A DNA stretch of 64,000 nucleotides, taken from contig NZ_LMVC01000002.1 of assembly GCF_001510655.1 (NCBI RefSeq), positions 159,310 through 223,309 on the forward strand, read 5' to 3'. Both the position numbers and the translations under genes were made by a program. The notes below the pieces were generated by a model that searched no databases, was not told where the DNA came from, and saw only the letters and a list, made by a program, of their open reading frames with translations. Below, in pieces: positions 39,825 to 50,468 of this stretch (positions are counted from its first letter, which is position 1; each line of letters starts with the position of its first letter). Source of the stretch: Fictibacillus sp. FJAT-27399. Its GTDB lineage: Bacteria; Bacillota; Bacilli; Bacillales; Fictibacillaceae.

Positions 39825-40474
39825 AGATTTTTCCCTTTTACGGGTGAAAGTGTCCGTTCCATCCAGCCCATTAGAATGTCTGCTAATATGGCCATCAAAG
39901 CTGTTGGAATAGCACCTGCTAAAATAATGGCTGTTCCGTTTGTGGCATTTGTTCCCCTTACGATAATATCACCTAATCCGCCGGCACCGATAAATGTACC
40001 AATGGTAGCTATTCCGATCGCGATAACGAGCGCTGTCCGAAGTCCGGCCATTATTACAGAAACTGCAAGTGGGAGCTCAACCATTCGCAAGATCTGCACT
40101 TTCGTCATGCCCATTGCTCTTCCAGATTCCAGTAAAGCTTTGTCCACACTGCAAATTCCGGTATACGTATTTTTAATGATAGGAAGCAGTGAATAGAGAA
40201 AAAGAGCCATAACGACCGTATTCGTTCCTAACCCCATAACCAGCATGAGCACAGAAAGCATAGCTAATGCCGGAATGGTTTGAATGATATTTGTCAGTGA
40301 GATCACCCATTGGCTTAATTTGGCATAACGGGCAATCAAGATGCCTAATGGAATCGCAATAATTGCCGCAAATAATACCCCATATGCCGACATTAGAAAA
40401 TGGCGGTAGAATTCGGTCCACACGTAGTCAAAGTTTTGGTTATAATACAGCCACAAATCTTTTATTGTTCCCAT
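39812..40474 (-). CDS. opuCD: OpuC-type ABC transporter permease (OpuCD/OpuBD-like)
   Basis: A 220-residue permease with five to six membrane segments and the EAA loop (LESGRAMGMTKVQILRMVELPLAVSVIMAG). It is one of two permeases of a glycine betaine/carnitine/choline importer. GGAGG precedes the ATG. Last gene of the minus-strand opuC-like operon; its 3' end abuts a truncated tctC relic. It shares operon and island with carnitine-degrading enzymes, so carnitine is the likely main substrate. Confidence 0.9.
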   Translation of the reverse strand: MGTIKDLWLYYNQNFDYVWTEFYRHFLMSAYGVLFAAIIAIPLGILIARYAKLSQWVISLTNIIQTIPALAMLSVLMLVMGLGTNTVVMALFLYSLLPIIKNTYTGICSVDKALLESGRAMGMTKVQILRMVELPLAVSVIMAGLRTALVIAIGIATIGTFIGAGGLGDIIVRGTNATNGTAIILAGAIPTALMAILADILMGWMERTLSPVKGKNLQKS

Positions 40475-40497
40475 CCTGCCAACACCTCCTTATCTTG

Positions 40498-42083
<1,586 letters not shown>

Positions 42084-42096
42084 TCGTTTCTTCCCC

Positions 42097-43245
42097 CTAT
42101 TCCTGGCCTGCCGCGGCGAGGCCTTCCTCATTACCCCAGATTGAATCGTAAACAATATCCACAAGACTGGCTCTTGTTACGATGCCTACAAGATGATTAT
42201 TTTTATCCACGACAGGAGCATATTTTAAGCTTCTTTTTAAGATTTTATAAACGGTATCCCGCAGCAGCGTATCTGTTTCTACTTTATAAAACACGGTTTC
42301 CATGATTTCACCTACTGTGTCAGCTTTGTTGCGATTTTGTTCAATCATCTCCACATCAATATAGCCCTCGAGCTTATGCTGCTCATCGACAACCAGCAGT
42401 GAATCCACCCGTTTTTCCTTCATTAACGTAATCGCTTGAGAGAGTAATTTATGTGCAGTCACCGTTGCTGGATTAGTATTCATGATTTGCTCGACGGTCT
42501 GGATAGAAGGTCTCGCCTGGATTAAACGTTCTTTTCCGATAAATTCTTCCACAAAATCATTCGCAGGATTTCGTAAAATTTCATCAGGTGTTCCGATCTG
42601 AACAAACTCTCCGTCACGCATGATGACAATACGGTCTGCAATTTTTAATGCCTCATCCATGTCATGGGTAACAAAGACGATCGTTTTATTTAAAGTTTTT
42701 TGTAACTTCTTAAACTCTTCTTGAAGGGAATCACGTGTAATAGGATCTAATGCGCTAAAAGGCTCATCCATTAAAATGAGAGGAGGATCAGCTGCCAGCG
42801 CACGTAAAATCCCAACACGTTGCTGTTGTCCGCCACTTAATTCATGAGGGTAACGATCGAGGAAATCATCTGTCATATTTACAAGTTTCAGGAGCTCCAT
42901 CGCACGTTCTCGTCGTTTACTTTCCGGCCATTTTAATAATTTGGGAACTAAAGCGATATTTTCCTGGATGGTCATATGAGGAAACAAGCCGATTTGTTGA
43001 ATGACATAACCGATTTCTCGTCTTAATTGAACGTAATCTTTTTCAAGAATATTTTGCCCTTCAATAGAAATGGTTCCTTCTGAAGGTTCAATCAAGCGGT
43101 TAATCATCTTCATGGTTGTTGTTTTTCCACATCCGCTTGGGCCGATGAATACTATGAATTCTCCTCGTTCAATCTCGATGGATATGTCGTTAACTGCTTT
43201 TTTACTGCCTTTATACGCTTTAGAAACATGTTCAAATTTCAGCAA
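42097..43245 (-). CDS. opuCA: OpuC-type ABC transporter ATPase with CBS domains
   Basis: A 382-residue ATPase. Walker [10 protein letters not shown], signature LSGGQQQR, Walker [13 protein letters not shown]. Two CBS domains follow residue about 255 ([34 protein letters not shown]), which in this family sense ionic strength or c-di-AMP. I use a TTG start ([11 protein letters not shown]) 9 bp after GGAGG. First gene of the operon, divergent from the GbsR-like regulator. Confidence 0.93.
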   Translation of the reverse strand: MLKFEHVSKAYKGSKKAVNDISIEIERGEFIVFIGPSGCGKTTTMKMINRLIEPSEGTISIEGQNILEKDYVQLRREIGYVIQQIGLFPHMTIQENIALVPKLLKWPESKRRERAMELLKLVNMTDDFLDRYPHELSGGQQQRVGILRALAADPPLILMDEPFSALDPITRDSLQEEFKKLQKTLNKTIVFVTHDMDEALKIADRIVIMRDGEFVQIGTPDEILRNPANDFVEEFIGKERLIQARPSIQTVEQIMNTNPATVTAHKLLSQAITLMKEKRVDSLLVVDEQHKLEGYIDVEMIEQNRNKADTVGEIMETVFYKVETDTLLRDTVYKILKRSLKYAPVVDKNNHLVGIVTRASLVDIVYDSIWGNEEGLAAAGQE

Positions 43246-43534
43246 AAGCAAGCACCTCCAATATATTTTTAAAGAAATGTAATCACACAATGATAACCCC
43301 GCCCAAACTTCTCACAATATAAGCTTAATAGAAAAGTTGTGTAATAGAAAGTTTATAAAAAGTTTATATAGTTTATAATATATGTAAAATATTTATTGTA
43401 CAAAGTTTAAGATTCTATATGGTTACATTTCCTTTTAATTACGGCGATATCCTTTGGAATCCTAATTTTCTATTCGATCTTGAATATGGTACAGTGGGCA
43501 AAGAAATATGGTGATATTGAAAGGAAGGGTCCTT
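43246..43534. promoter_or_regulatory. Divergent control region of opuC and the carnitine operon
   Basis: 289 bp between opuCA and the regulator. It contains three direct GTTTATA units at 43351, 43362 and 43371 (spacing 11 and 9 bp) in a very AT-rich stretch. These are candidate binding sites for the GbsR-like protein encoded next to it. Promoter hexamers cannot be chosen with confidence. Confidence 0.45.
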
Positions 43535-44071
43535 GTGAAAGAGAAACCCGTACAGAAAATCAATCAAGTAGAAGAGCAATTTATTGAAAAAATAGCTGAT
43601 AATATGAACACCTATGGCGTTTCACCCACAGTAGGTCGGGTACTGGGCATTATCTATATGAATCGGAAACCAATGACGCTCGATGAACTTTCGGATGCAA
43701 CGGGAATGAGTAAAACCCGTATGAGCCAGGTTGTTCGTGAAATGGTAGAGTTCAATATTGCGGAGAAGGTTTTTGAAAAAGGGGTTCGGAAGGATTTGTA
43801 TAATGTTGAACAAGACTATTATCAAACTTTCATTTCTCTGTTTACTTCAAACTGGCGGAAAGTTATCAATAAAAACAAAATGTTTGAGAAGAAACTGAAC
43901 AGGGAGCTCCTTGATCTATTGGAAAACGAAAAGATAGACAAAGAAAGTGAAGAAAAAATAAATGACCTGCTAAAGGAAACAAAAGAATGGTTGAATTATT
44001 ATCAGTGGTTGAGCAACCTGGTTGAGTTCTTCGAAAGTGAAGAGATTTTTAAATACGTACCAAAACCTTGA
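43535..44071 (+). CDS. GbsR/OpcR-family winged-helix regulator
   Basis: A 178-residue MarR-like regulator of the GbsR group. The DNA-binding helices are in LDELSDATGMSKTRMSQVVREMVE (about residues 47-70), followed by GVRKDLYNVEQDYYQTFISLF and a long dimerising coil. In B. subtilis GbsR represses choline uptake and oxidation genes and binds choline; OpcR represses opuC. By position this one probably controls opuC and the carnitine genes, with carnitine or a product as ligand. The GTG start is 6 bp after AAGGAAGGG. Confidence 0.88.
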   Translation: MKEKPVQKINQVEEQFIEKIADNMNTYGVSPTVGRVLGIIYMNRKPMTLDELSDATGMSKTRMSQVVREMVEFNIAEKVFEKGVRKDLYNVEQDYYQTFISLFTSNWRKVINKNKMFEKKLNRELLDLLENEKIDKESEEKINDLLKETKEWLNYYQWLSNLVEFFESEEIFKYVPKP

Positions 44072-44128
44072 CACAACTCTTCTATCCTTATATTGACCAT
44101 AAACAATTACAAACAAGGAGAGGATACT

Positions 44129-45022
44129 ATGAGAAATAACGTTATTATCACTAGTGCCGTGACCGGAGCAGGAGAGACAACGAAGAAAAGTTCTTATGTC
44201 CCGGTGACTCCTAAAGAAATCGCTGAATCTGCCATCGAATCCGCAAAAGCGGGAGCCGCAATCGCCCACATTCACGTCCGCGATCCAAAAACAGGAGCAC
44301 TTAGTCATGATTCCTCATTATTTGCCGAAGTGGTTGAACGCGTGCGGGACTCGGCCACAGATGTCATTTTAAATTTAACAGCCGGCGGTGGAGGGGATTG
44401 GATACCCAGCAGAGAAAATCCGGCTGTTGGCGGACCAGGAACCGATATTCAAACTCCTGAAGAGCGACATGATCCGGTCGGGCAGCTGTTGCCGGAAATC
44501 TGTACACTGGATTGCGGGAGCTTGAATTTTGGAGACCAGCTGTATATAAGCCCTACTGATTGGCTTCGTAAACAGGCTAAACTCATTCAGCAATGCGGCG
44601 TTAAGCCGGAGTTAGAATGCTTTGATACGGGTCATCTATTGTTTGCGAAAAAATTGGTGAATGAAGGGCTAATTGACGGAGATCCTATGTTTCAATTTTG
44701 CTTGGGTATTCCATGGGGAGCGGATTGCGATGCGGAAACCATGTTGTATATGAGAGAAAAACTTCCTGAAAATTCCCACTGGTCAGCATTTGGAATCGGA
44801 AGGCATCAAATACCTGCTGCCGTTCAATCCATGCTTCTTGGCGGAAACATTCGTGTCGGGTTAGAGGATAATTTGTACTTAGAAAAAGGAACGTTGGCTA
44901 CAAATGCACAGCTCGTTGATAAAACAGTAACCATTATTGAAAATATAGGTGTTCGTCCAATGTCACCAAAAGAGGCAAGACAACATCTTGGCTTAAAAGA
45001 TCCACAAGGGAAGGTGGAATAA
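44129..45022 (+). CDS. BKACE-family beta-keto acid cleavage enzyme, probably dehydrocarnitine-cleaving
   Basis: A 297-residue TIM-barrel enzyme of the BKACE (DUF849) family. The zinc ligands His47 and His49 are in AAIAHIHVRDP, with Glu246 in VGLEDNLYL. Family members condense a beta-keto acid with acetyl-CoA and split it to acetoacetate plus a new CoA ester. With carnitine dehydrogenase next in the operon, the substrate should be 3-dehydrocarnitine, giving acetoacetate and betainyl-CoA. ATG follows AAGGAGAG. The inserted N-terminus of the longer frame lacks support. Confidence 0.9.
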   Translation: MRNNVIITSAVTGAGETTKKSSYVPVTPKEIAESAIESAKAGAAIAHIHVRDPKTGALSHDSSLFAEVVERVRDSATDVILNLTAGGGGDWIPSRENPAVGGPGTDIQTPEERHDPVGQLLPEICTLDCGSLNFGDQLYISPTDWLRKQAKLIQQCGVKPELECFDTGHLLFAKKLVNEGLIDGDPMFQFCLGIPWGADCDAETMLYMREKLPENSHWSAFGIGRHQIPAAVQSMLLGGNIRVGLEDNLYLEKGTLATNAQLVDKTVTIIENIGVRPMSPKEARQHLGLKDPQGKVE

Positions 45023-45023
45023 C

Positions 45024-45983
45024 GTGCAGTCATTAGTGAAAAACGTCACTGTTGTAGGGACTGGTGTTATTGGCAACGGTTGGATCAGCCGGTTTTTAGC
45101 TAATGGATACCATGTTACAGCGACTGATCCAGCACCAGGCGCTGAAGAAAAAATGAGACAAGCGGTAAAATCGGCATGGAATTCCTTGGAAAAACAAGGG
45201 CTGGCAGCTGGAGCGGCACCTGACCGCCTTCATTTCGAACCAAATCTTGAAAGGGCAGTTAGTAACGCGGATCTTATTCAAGAGAACGCACCCGAACGTG
45301 AAGAATTAAAACGCTCCCTATTAAAAACGATATCCCATGCGGCTAAACCAAATGCCATCATCGCATCGAGTACTTCCGGTTATATGCCCAGTATCCTTCA
45401 AAAGGATTGCCTTCATCCAGAAAGAGTCATTGTCGCTCATCCCTTTAATCCCGTGTATCTCATGCCGCTCGTAGAATTAGTCGGTGGACAACAAACGAGT
45501 TCAGAGGTTATGGTTCGGGCACAGTCCTTTTACCATTCAGTACGGATGAAGGCACTGATCGTGTCCCGTGAAATCGATGGTCACATTGCCGACCGTTTAA
45601 TGGAAGCCATTTGGCGTGAAGCTCTCCATCTTGTTAATGATGGAGTGGCTACGACAGAGGAAGTGGATGCGGCCATAGTCTATGGGCCTGGCTTGCGGTG
45701 GGCTTTAATGGGTCCGTTTCTCACTCTTCATATGGCAGGGGGAAAACAAGGAATGAGACATATGCTTGAGCAGTTTGGCCCTGCGTTAAAACTTCCATGG
45801 ACACATCTTGTTGCACCCGAATTAACGGAAGAACTTGCTCAGCGAGTCATTGAGGGTTGTGAAAAACAAACGGATGGGATGGACATGAGCATTCTCGAAA
45901 AACGCCGTGATGACTTTCTAATTGAATTAACAGATCTGCTCGAAAAATATTGGCCCTCTGCTAATCTGAACGGAAAACTGTAA
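45024..45983 (+). CDS. L-carnitine dehydrogenase (3-hydroxyacyl-CoA dehydrogenase fold)
   Basis: A 319-residue NAD-dependent dehydrogenase. The nucleotide loop is VVGTGVIGNGW (residues 10-20). ENAPEREELKRSLL, SSTSGYMPS, VAHPFNPVYLMPLVELVGG and the C-domain YGPGLRWALMGPFLTLHMAGG are typical of L-carnitine dehydrogenases rather than of FadB-type enzymes. It oxidises L-carnitine to 3-dehydrocarnitine. GTG start, one base after the previous stop, with GGAAGGTGGA before it. Confidence 0.92.
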   Translation: MQSLVKNVTVVGTGVIGNGWISRFLANGYHVTATDPAPGAEEKMRQAVKSAWNSLEKQGLAAGAAPDRLHFEPNLERAVSNADLIQENAPEREELKRSLLKTISHAAKPNAIIASSTSGYMPSILQKDCLHPERVIVAHPFNPVYLMPLVELVGGQQTSSEVMVRAQSFYHSVRMKALIVSREIDGHIADRLMEAIWREALHLVNDGVATTEEVDAAIVYGPGLRWALMGPFLTLHMAGGKQGMRHMLEQFGPALKLPWTHLVAPELTEELAQRVIEGCEKQTDGMDMSILEKRRDDFLIELTDLLEKYWPSANLNGKL

Positions 45984-46011
45984 GTAGGTCTTATATGAAG
46001 GAGACTCTATT

Positions 46012-46503
46012 ATGGATAACATCAATAAACCGCTTTTAAAGGAAAAGGTACAAAAAGAGTGGGTTGACTACAATGCCCATATGAATGATGCGGCCTATGC
46101 TCTTGTATTCAGCAGAGCCGTGGACCGATTAATGGAAGACATAGGGTTAAATGAAACCTTCAGGGAGCATGAGAAGTACTCCATCTATACGCTTGAAACC
46201 CATCTCTGCTATTTAGCTGAAGTGCGTGAGAGAGAGCAGATTGATGTGTTTGTACAGTGGTTGGATTATGATTCAAAACGTCTCCATGTTTTTTTTGAGA
46301 TGAAGGATCAAAAAGGAAAGCGGCTGGCCACCAGTGAACAAATGCTGATGGGAATGAACATGGAAAGTAGGCGACCCGCTCCTTTTCCTTTGCCGATTAA
46401 AGCTCAAATCCAAAAAATTGCCAATGAATGCCAGACCATTAAACCTCAAGAGGCAGGTCGAAGAATAGCGATCAAAAGGGGAAATGGGATCGGGAATGGT
46501 TAA
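46012..46503 (+). CDS. Hotdog-fold thioesterase, probable betainyl-CoA thioesterase
   Basis: A 163-residue 4-hydroxybenzoyl-CoA-thioesterase-like protein. The catalytic Asp is in WVDYNAHMNDAAY. Thioesterases of this kind are fused or adjacent to carnitine dehydrogenase in other bacteria and release glycine betaine from betainyl-CoA. It ends the carnitine set: dehydrogenase, cleavage enzyme, thioesterase. AAGGAGA precedes the ATG. The last 20 residues are Arg/Gly-rich and may be altered by the nearby element end. Confidence 0.85.
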   Translation: MDNINKPLLKEKVQKEWVDYNAHMNDAAYALVFSRAVDRLMEDIGLNETFREHEKYSIYTLETHLCYLAEVREREQIDVFVQWLDYDSKRLHVFFEMKDQKGKRLATSEQMLMGMNMESRRPAPFPLPIKAQIQKIANECQTIKPQEAGRRIAIKRGNGIGNG

Positions 46504-46649
46504 AGCGGTGGATGCTAAACTGCTGGGGAGTAGCTTTAAAAAAAGAGAAAAAAGGGTAAAATGTGTTCCGCACACAAGTTTTTTCTTGGGAACCACAGCC
46601 ATAAAATAAATAAAGGTTTTTTACAACAAAGAAACAGAGATACATCGAC

Positions 46650-46678
46650 GTGCCGATTTCGTGCCGGATTTGTGCCGA
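46650..46678. repeat. 11-bp-phased GTGCCGA direct repeats, junction 2
   Basis: GTGCCGA at 46650, GTGCCGG at 46661 and GTGCCGA at 46672, exactly 11 bp apart. The following 100 bp up to the att core (including AAAACGTTGATTTA and CAATTAATC) is also found before att copy 3. Confidence 0.65.
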
Positions 46679-46783
46679 TTGAACTTGAAAAACCTTAAAA
46701 CGATATGAAAGCACAAAAACAAAAACGTTGATTTAACAAGGTTTTTAAAATAATATGAAACAGTATGAAAATGCCAATTAATC

Positions 46784-46809
46784 AAATTCGAGATGGAAGG
46801 TTCTATCGG
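46784..46809 (+). other. Attachment-site core 2 (junction of elements A and B)
   Basis: A 26-bp exact copy of the sufB end, with no sufB reading frame before it. Left of it is the GTGCCGA arm; right of it are ATAAAGTCTT and a copy of the sufB terminator. Confidence 0.8.
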
Positions 46810-46819
46810 ATAAAGTCTT

Positions 46820-46851
46820 AAAAGCCTTGGTATATATACCAAGGCTTTTTT
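46820..46851 (+). terminator. Copy of the sufB terminator at junction 2
   Basis: AAAAGCCTTGGTATATATACCAAGGCTTTTTT, the same stem as at 39021 but without the 5-nt loop insert. Confidence 0.9.
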
Positions 46852-46958
46852 ATTCGATTCGAAGTATGATTTGCTCTCTAGTTTGTTTTATATTTCGATT
46901 TCAATTAAATCCAAGAAAGAGATTTATCTGGTATTAAGTAGAATTTTATAATTATGAA

Positions 46959-48389
46959 TCATGGAACAATTTCAAAAACAGTGCCTTGGTTAAAATCAGT
47001 CACTTTCATAGAGCCATAAACCCCTAAATATAGTCTGGTTTGATCCAGATTCGTTCCCAGATTAACAAAATAAGCTGATTGAGACCCAAAATTATAATCG
47101 GTTTTAATAACACTAAAATCATTTAGTTTACAATCTGTTTTTAACCTGGTATAAGCTAAAACCCCTCTAACATGAGAGTGAGATTCTTCTGCCCGGGCAA
47201 GATCGGTAAACACAACGCTTCCCATTAAATCGGGGATTCCATTCCCCATATAGGCTTGCACTCCTGTAAGTGCAGTTCCTCCAAACTTATCGGGTCGGGG
47301 ATCTTTATGAAAATAACAAGTTAAGGGCTGAAGACGCCTCACTGAAGTTTTTACTGCTTCATTGTAATAAGCCATTGTTTTCTCATCCAAAGTCGGATTT
47401 GCAGAGCAGCTTTTTATCATCGAAGCAGGAAAAGCACCTTCCCACCCTCGCCAGCCAAAGTTAATAAATCCTTCTTGGTCAGGTTCAGAATTCATTAAAG
47501 AAGCTTGAATAAGCTGAGTAACCGGGATTGGTTTATAATCAACGAATGAAAAAATGGACTCTACCAAATCCTGTCCGACATTTCCTGCATATTTGATATA
47601 CTGATTATTAAACCTTTGAAATGAGATGCCTGGTATATTGCGAACCCCTTTGGCAATTACCGTAAGCGTTTCCTGAATAGGTGCGGGAAGTTCATTAAAA
47701 CGTGTGACTACGGGTGGATTATAGGTAAATGTATTCTTAACTACATCAATTTCAATTATTTTACCGGCGATTTCCATATCATCCTGGCTTAAATTAAATG
47801 GATCATTGCCTGATCCACCATCTCCGGTTGTTAAAACAAGTTTTCCTGTTTCAGGTGAAAAGTTTAAGCTATTGACACCATTATGATTAAAAAATGGTCT
47901 TCTTAAGTTAAGTAATGTCCTTCGTTTTTGAGGTTGACCATTCGATTGTAAAATCCATTCTTCAACGGTATCAATATGATCATATTGAGTTTCTCTATTT
48001 ATCCATCTTAGGTTTAAAGTTCTGGGATCACACGGGTTAGGCATAAAAGGTTCAGGAAGAGCACCTGGACCTTGTGTTCCAGCTACTGAATAATGAAGAT
48101 AAAACAAACCGTTATAATAAAATTCTGGATGAAACGCTAGACCTAGCAATCCCCGTTCATCATATCCACTACCAGAAACACCTAGTTCAGAATCACCTAG
48201 TTTTATGATTCGCGGGCGAATATCTAAAAAAGTCCTTAAACTTGAGTTTCCTATGTAAAAGATCTCTCCTACCTGGGTTGCAATAAATAATCTTTCAATT
48301 GAGTCACCCGGAAGTATAGTTGTTTTCAAAACAGTGGGTAAATTTACCTTACTTACAATGGGCCGTAAACTAACCTTAACTTTAATCAA
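46959..48389 (-). CDS. PQQ-type sugar dehydrogenase-like beta-propeller protein
   Basis: A 476-residue protein of the glucose/sorbosone dehydrogenase fold: GLLGLAFHPEFYYNGLFYLHYS, NHNGVNSLNFSPETGKLVLTTGDGG, the catalytic-type His in NHNG, and INFGWRGWEGAFP. It resembles the HHIP/YliI-like group. There is no signal peptide and no PQQ synthesis gene nearby, so either it acts inside (for instance in spores) or it is not a true PQQ enzyme. TTG start, 9 bp after AAGGAG. Confidence 0.75.
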   Translation of the reverse strand: MIKVKVSLRPIVSKVNLPTVLKTTILPGDSIERLFIATQVGEIFYIGNSSLRTFLDIRPRIIKLGDSELGVSGSGYDERGLLGLAFHPEFYYNGLFYLHYSVAGTQGPGALPEPFMPNPCDPRTLNLRWINRETQYDHIDTVEEWILQSNGQPQKRRTLLNLRRPFFNHNGVNSLNFSPETGKLVLTTGDGGSGNDPFNLSQDDMEIAGKIIEIDVVKNTFTYNPPVVTRFNELPAPIQETLTVIAKGVRNIPGISFQRFNNQYIKYAGNVGQDLVESIFSFVDYKPIPVTQLIQASLMNSEPDQEGFINFGWRGWEGAFPASMIKSCSANPTLDEKTMAYYNEAVKTSVRRLQPLTCYFHKDPRPDKFGGTALTGVQAYMGNGIPDLMGSVVFTDLARAEESHSHVRGVLAYTRLKTDCKLNDFSVIKTDYNFGSQSAYFVNLGTNLDQTRLYLGVYGSMKVTDFNQGTVFEIVP

Positions 48390-48533
48390 CTAACTACACT
48401 CCTTCTTATTCTATTCTTTTATAAGAATATGATTAGAATGTTCTATTAGTACAAAATTAGTGCCGGGGAATCTAAAAGGCATTGCACCATTTTCCGCACC
48501 AGCGTACTTAAACTAAAGGGTTCTTTAATTTAG

Positions 48534-48731
48534 GATTCAGCTGCCTTTAGATGGTATGTCAACGGTATAAGAATAGATGTTTTTGGAAAACACGCACAGC
48601 AACTAAAAAAAACAAAGGGTGATCTAAAAACCGCCATCCAAAGTTATAACTTGGGTGATGGATTTATAGATTACGTGAATCAAAGAGACGGTCATTACAC
48701 CAAGGAACTTGCCATAAATTTAATTGTGTAA
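48534..48731 (+). pseudogene. Relic of a CwlT-like lysozyme domain
   Basis: An open stretch without start signal contains KKTKGDLKTAIQSYNLGDGF followed by IDYVNQRDGHYTKELAINLI and stop. The QSYN(F/L)GxGxIDYV motif is the hallmark of the lysozyme-like (N-terminal) domain of CwlT proteins of Tn916/ICEBs1-type elements. About 60 codons survive; the rest of the lysozyme and the NlpC/P60 domain are gone. Confidence 0.6.
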
Positions 48732-48808
48732 ATAAGGATTGGAGTTATACGTTTTTAATTTGTTACATAGATATATTCAGATGTATTTCAAGTAAGAGGA
48801 GGGGTTCT

Positions 48809-49138
48809 GTGCACGAGCATGATATTGAACAAATAGAATGGAATGAAAGAGTTCTTCATCGACATCAATATGCCACGGAAACGACGATAAATAATGGACA
48901 TTCGCACAACGTACAGGGAACAACAACACCAGTAAATAACACCATTACTCATGTTCATTACTATGAGGGAAAAACCACTTTTGCAAATGGGCATGTTCAT
49001 GGGTTTTCAGGAGAGACGGGACCTGCTGTCCATCTGGGCGATGGGACACATTATCATGAGTTTTCTGGAACAACCACCTTTAATAATGGACACGTACATT
49101 ATTACTCGGGAAGGACAGGAAGGAACATAAACGCTTAA
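48809..49138 (+). CDS. YmaF-family His-rich repeat protein
   Basis: A 109-residue protein with five repeats of the kind NGHxHxxxGxT (for example NNGHSHNVQGTTTP, FANGHVHGFSGETG, THYHEFSGTTTFNNGHVHYY). It has about 18 His and is probably metal-binding. It matches the B. subtilis YmaF family, whose role is unknown. GTG start, preceded by GAGGAGGGG. Confidence 0.82.
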   Translation: MHEHDIEQIEWNERVLHRHQYATETTINNGHSHNVQGTTTPVNNTITHVHYYEGKTTFANGHVHGFSGETGPAVHLGDGTHYHEFSGTTTFNNGHVHYYSGRTGRNINA

Positions 49139-49793
49139 ATTCTAAAATGTAAGAGGGTTGCAAAATCACTGAGTGTTGAAATGTACTTATGAAACGTTGG
49201 AGAACTTATGCTTTAATGGCGGGTATAAAAGGCCCCAGAACGAGTTCTTACAAACCCTTCTGTTTTTCCTTTTATCGCTTCATTTATACCCGCAGCTTTT
49301 CTGCTCTTCAGGTTTGGGTTGTTCATTGTGGGAGTACATCAGTCAAACGGAATGGCAAATATCGTACCTGAACAACGCCATTTGCTATTTTGGGGTTATA
49401 TCACTGAGTAGTTCTGTTCAACGTATTGTAGTGCTCGCAGGAAAAGATGACGGCATCCCCAATTTTGTGTTTCTCGGATTTCTATCATGATAGCCAAGAT
49501 AATGGTTTCAAATGTTAAACGGACAGTATTTATTTCTTCCGCTCTAACACGTCATGTTCAAGCTTTACGAGCAATTAAACTGCCAAAAGGTAATAACGCT
49601 TTCTACAACGAAATATTGACCTTTTAAAATAGCTGCTGCCATATAATTTATTTTGCCTGATTGTATCGTTGCTCCACTTCTCTCCAATTCACGATTTGGA
49701 TTGCAGGTAGTAGGCATGTTCCCGAACAACTAGAACAAGCAACGGAATAACATCCCATTGAGTCAGATTCTGATGCTTTTCAGCAGTAGGCAT
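49139..49793. other. Gene-poor, decayed stretch in element B
   Basis: About 650 bp without a gene I can support. It holds an exact 11-bp inverted repeat GCGGGTATAAA (49219) / TTTATACCCGC (49283) with a 53-bp loop, and a 46-codon frame at 49487-49627 (MIAKIMVSNVKRTVFISSAL...) without a ribosome-binding site. Overlapping frames elsewhere here look random. Confidence 0.4.
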
Positions 49794-49828
49794 AAAAAAT
49801 CGTGAGGCGTATACCTCACGATTTTTTT
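49794..49828. terminator. Bidirectional terminator
   Basis: AAAAAATCGTGAGG and CCTCACGATTTTTT, a 13-bp perfect stem with a short loop. It ends the minus-strand gene that follows. Confidence 0.92.
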
Positions 49829-49997
49829 AAGCTCCGCTTTCCTTTGGATCACTCTTTGATTTACTACCCTTTTTAGAACGATATTCTTTTCCTTTGTTAT
49901 CATTCCCACTCACAAACTCACTGCTAAATTCTTGATTGTATTGTGCTTGTGGTGAACCTTGGTTTTGGCTTCCTTTGCTGCCATTGCGACTTGTCAT
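49827..49997 (-). CDS. Small hydrophilic protein, gamma-type spore-protein-like
   Basis: A 56-residue protein rich in Ser, Gly, Gln, Asn and Lys. QAQYNQEFSSEFVSGN resembles the (Q)YxTEFASE repeats of gamma-type small acid-soluble spore proteins (SspE), but only one unit is present and the C-terminus is KSKKGSKSK-like. ATG follows GGAGGG and a strong terminator ends the gene, so expression is likely. The spore link is a weak inference. Confidence 0.55.
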   Translation of the reverse strand: MTSRNGSKGSQNQGSPQAQYNQEFSSEFVSGNDNKGKEYRSKKGSKSKSDPKESGA

Positions 49998-50298
49998 TTC
50001 ATTCCCTCCTTTATTCAAAAACTTCCTTCTTAGTATTGCTTATACGTTGCCTTTTACTCTTTGTTCATTATGAAGTAGAAAATTATATTGCTTGTTATTG
50101 GAGCCGGGATGGCTGATGCTCCTATCCCTTGAATGGCTCAAAAGATAATCCGTTTACCATTTCTTTTTCCTTAATTTATTTACATGAGTATGGTTTTAAA
50201 GGGATAATACATCTTCTAACTATCTTCCAAATCAACTTTATGTTAGTATAAATTCACTCAAAACATTAATATAAATATGTTTTATTAGGTATTCTCGC

Positions 50299-50316
50299 GT
50301 GCCGATTTCGTGCCGA
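50299..50316. repeat. 11-bp-phased GTGCCGA direct repeats, junction 3
   Basis: GTGCCGA at 50299 and 50310. The region from 49998 to here is AT-rich and shows no gene; from here to the att core it is homologous to the 46650-46783 stretch. Confidence 0.6.
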
Positions 50317-50422
50317 TTGAGTTTGAAAAACTTGATACCGTTCTGAAAATGAAAAAGGGAAAAACGTTGATTTATCAAGGTTTTTCCATCTCTTTAAAAC
50401 ATTTTGAAAACGGCAATTAATC

Positions 50423-50448
50423 AAATTCGAGATGGAAGGTTCTATCGG
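50423..50448 (+). other. Attachment-site core 3 (right end of element B, native chromosomal side)
   Basis: A 26-bp exact copy of the sufB end, here followed directly by CTAA. The frame therefore reads ...EGSIG stop, as a native sufB end would, and then a different terminator at 50469. Confidence 0.82.
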
Positions 50449-50468
50449 CTAATATAGCAAATCAAAAG

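Larger units (their letters stand above)
46810..50448. mobile_element. Integrated element B: sugar dehydrogenase-like, CwlT relic, YmaF, spore-type peptide
   Basis: Bounded by att cores at 46784 and 50423. The left end repeats the terminator of junction 1; the right end carries GTGCCGA repeats at 50299 and 50310. The cargo is small and partly decayed. A fragment of a CwlT-like lysozyme, otherwise found in Tn916/ICEBs1-type conjugative elements, suggests a conjugative-element origin. No integrase, relaxase or replication gene remains. Confidence 0.65.

Noticed and set aside
49173-49490. 105-codon and overlapping 60-codon frames in element B
   Set aside because: No start signals; mixed hydrophobic/Cys composition; the DNA looks decayed.
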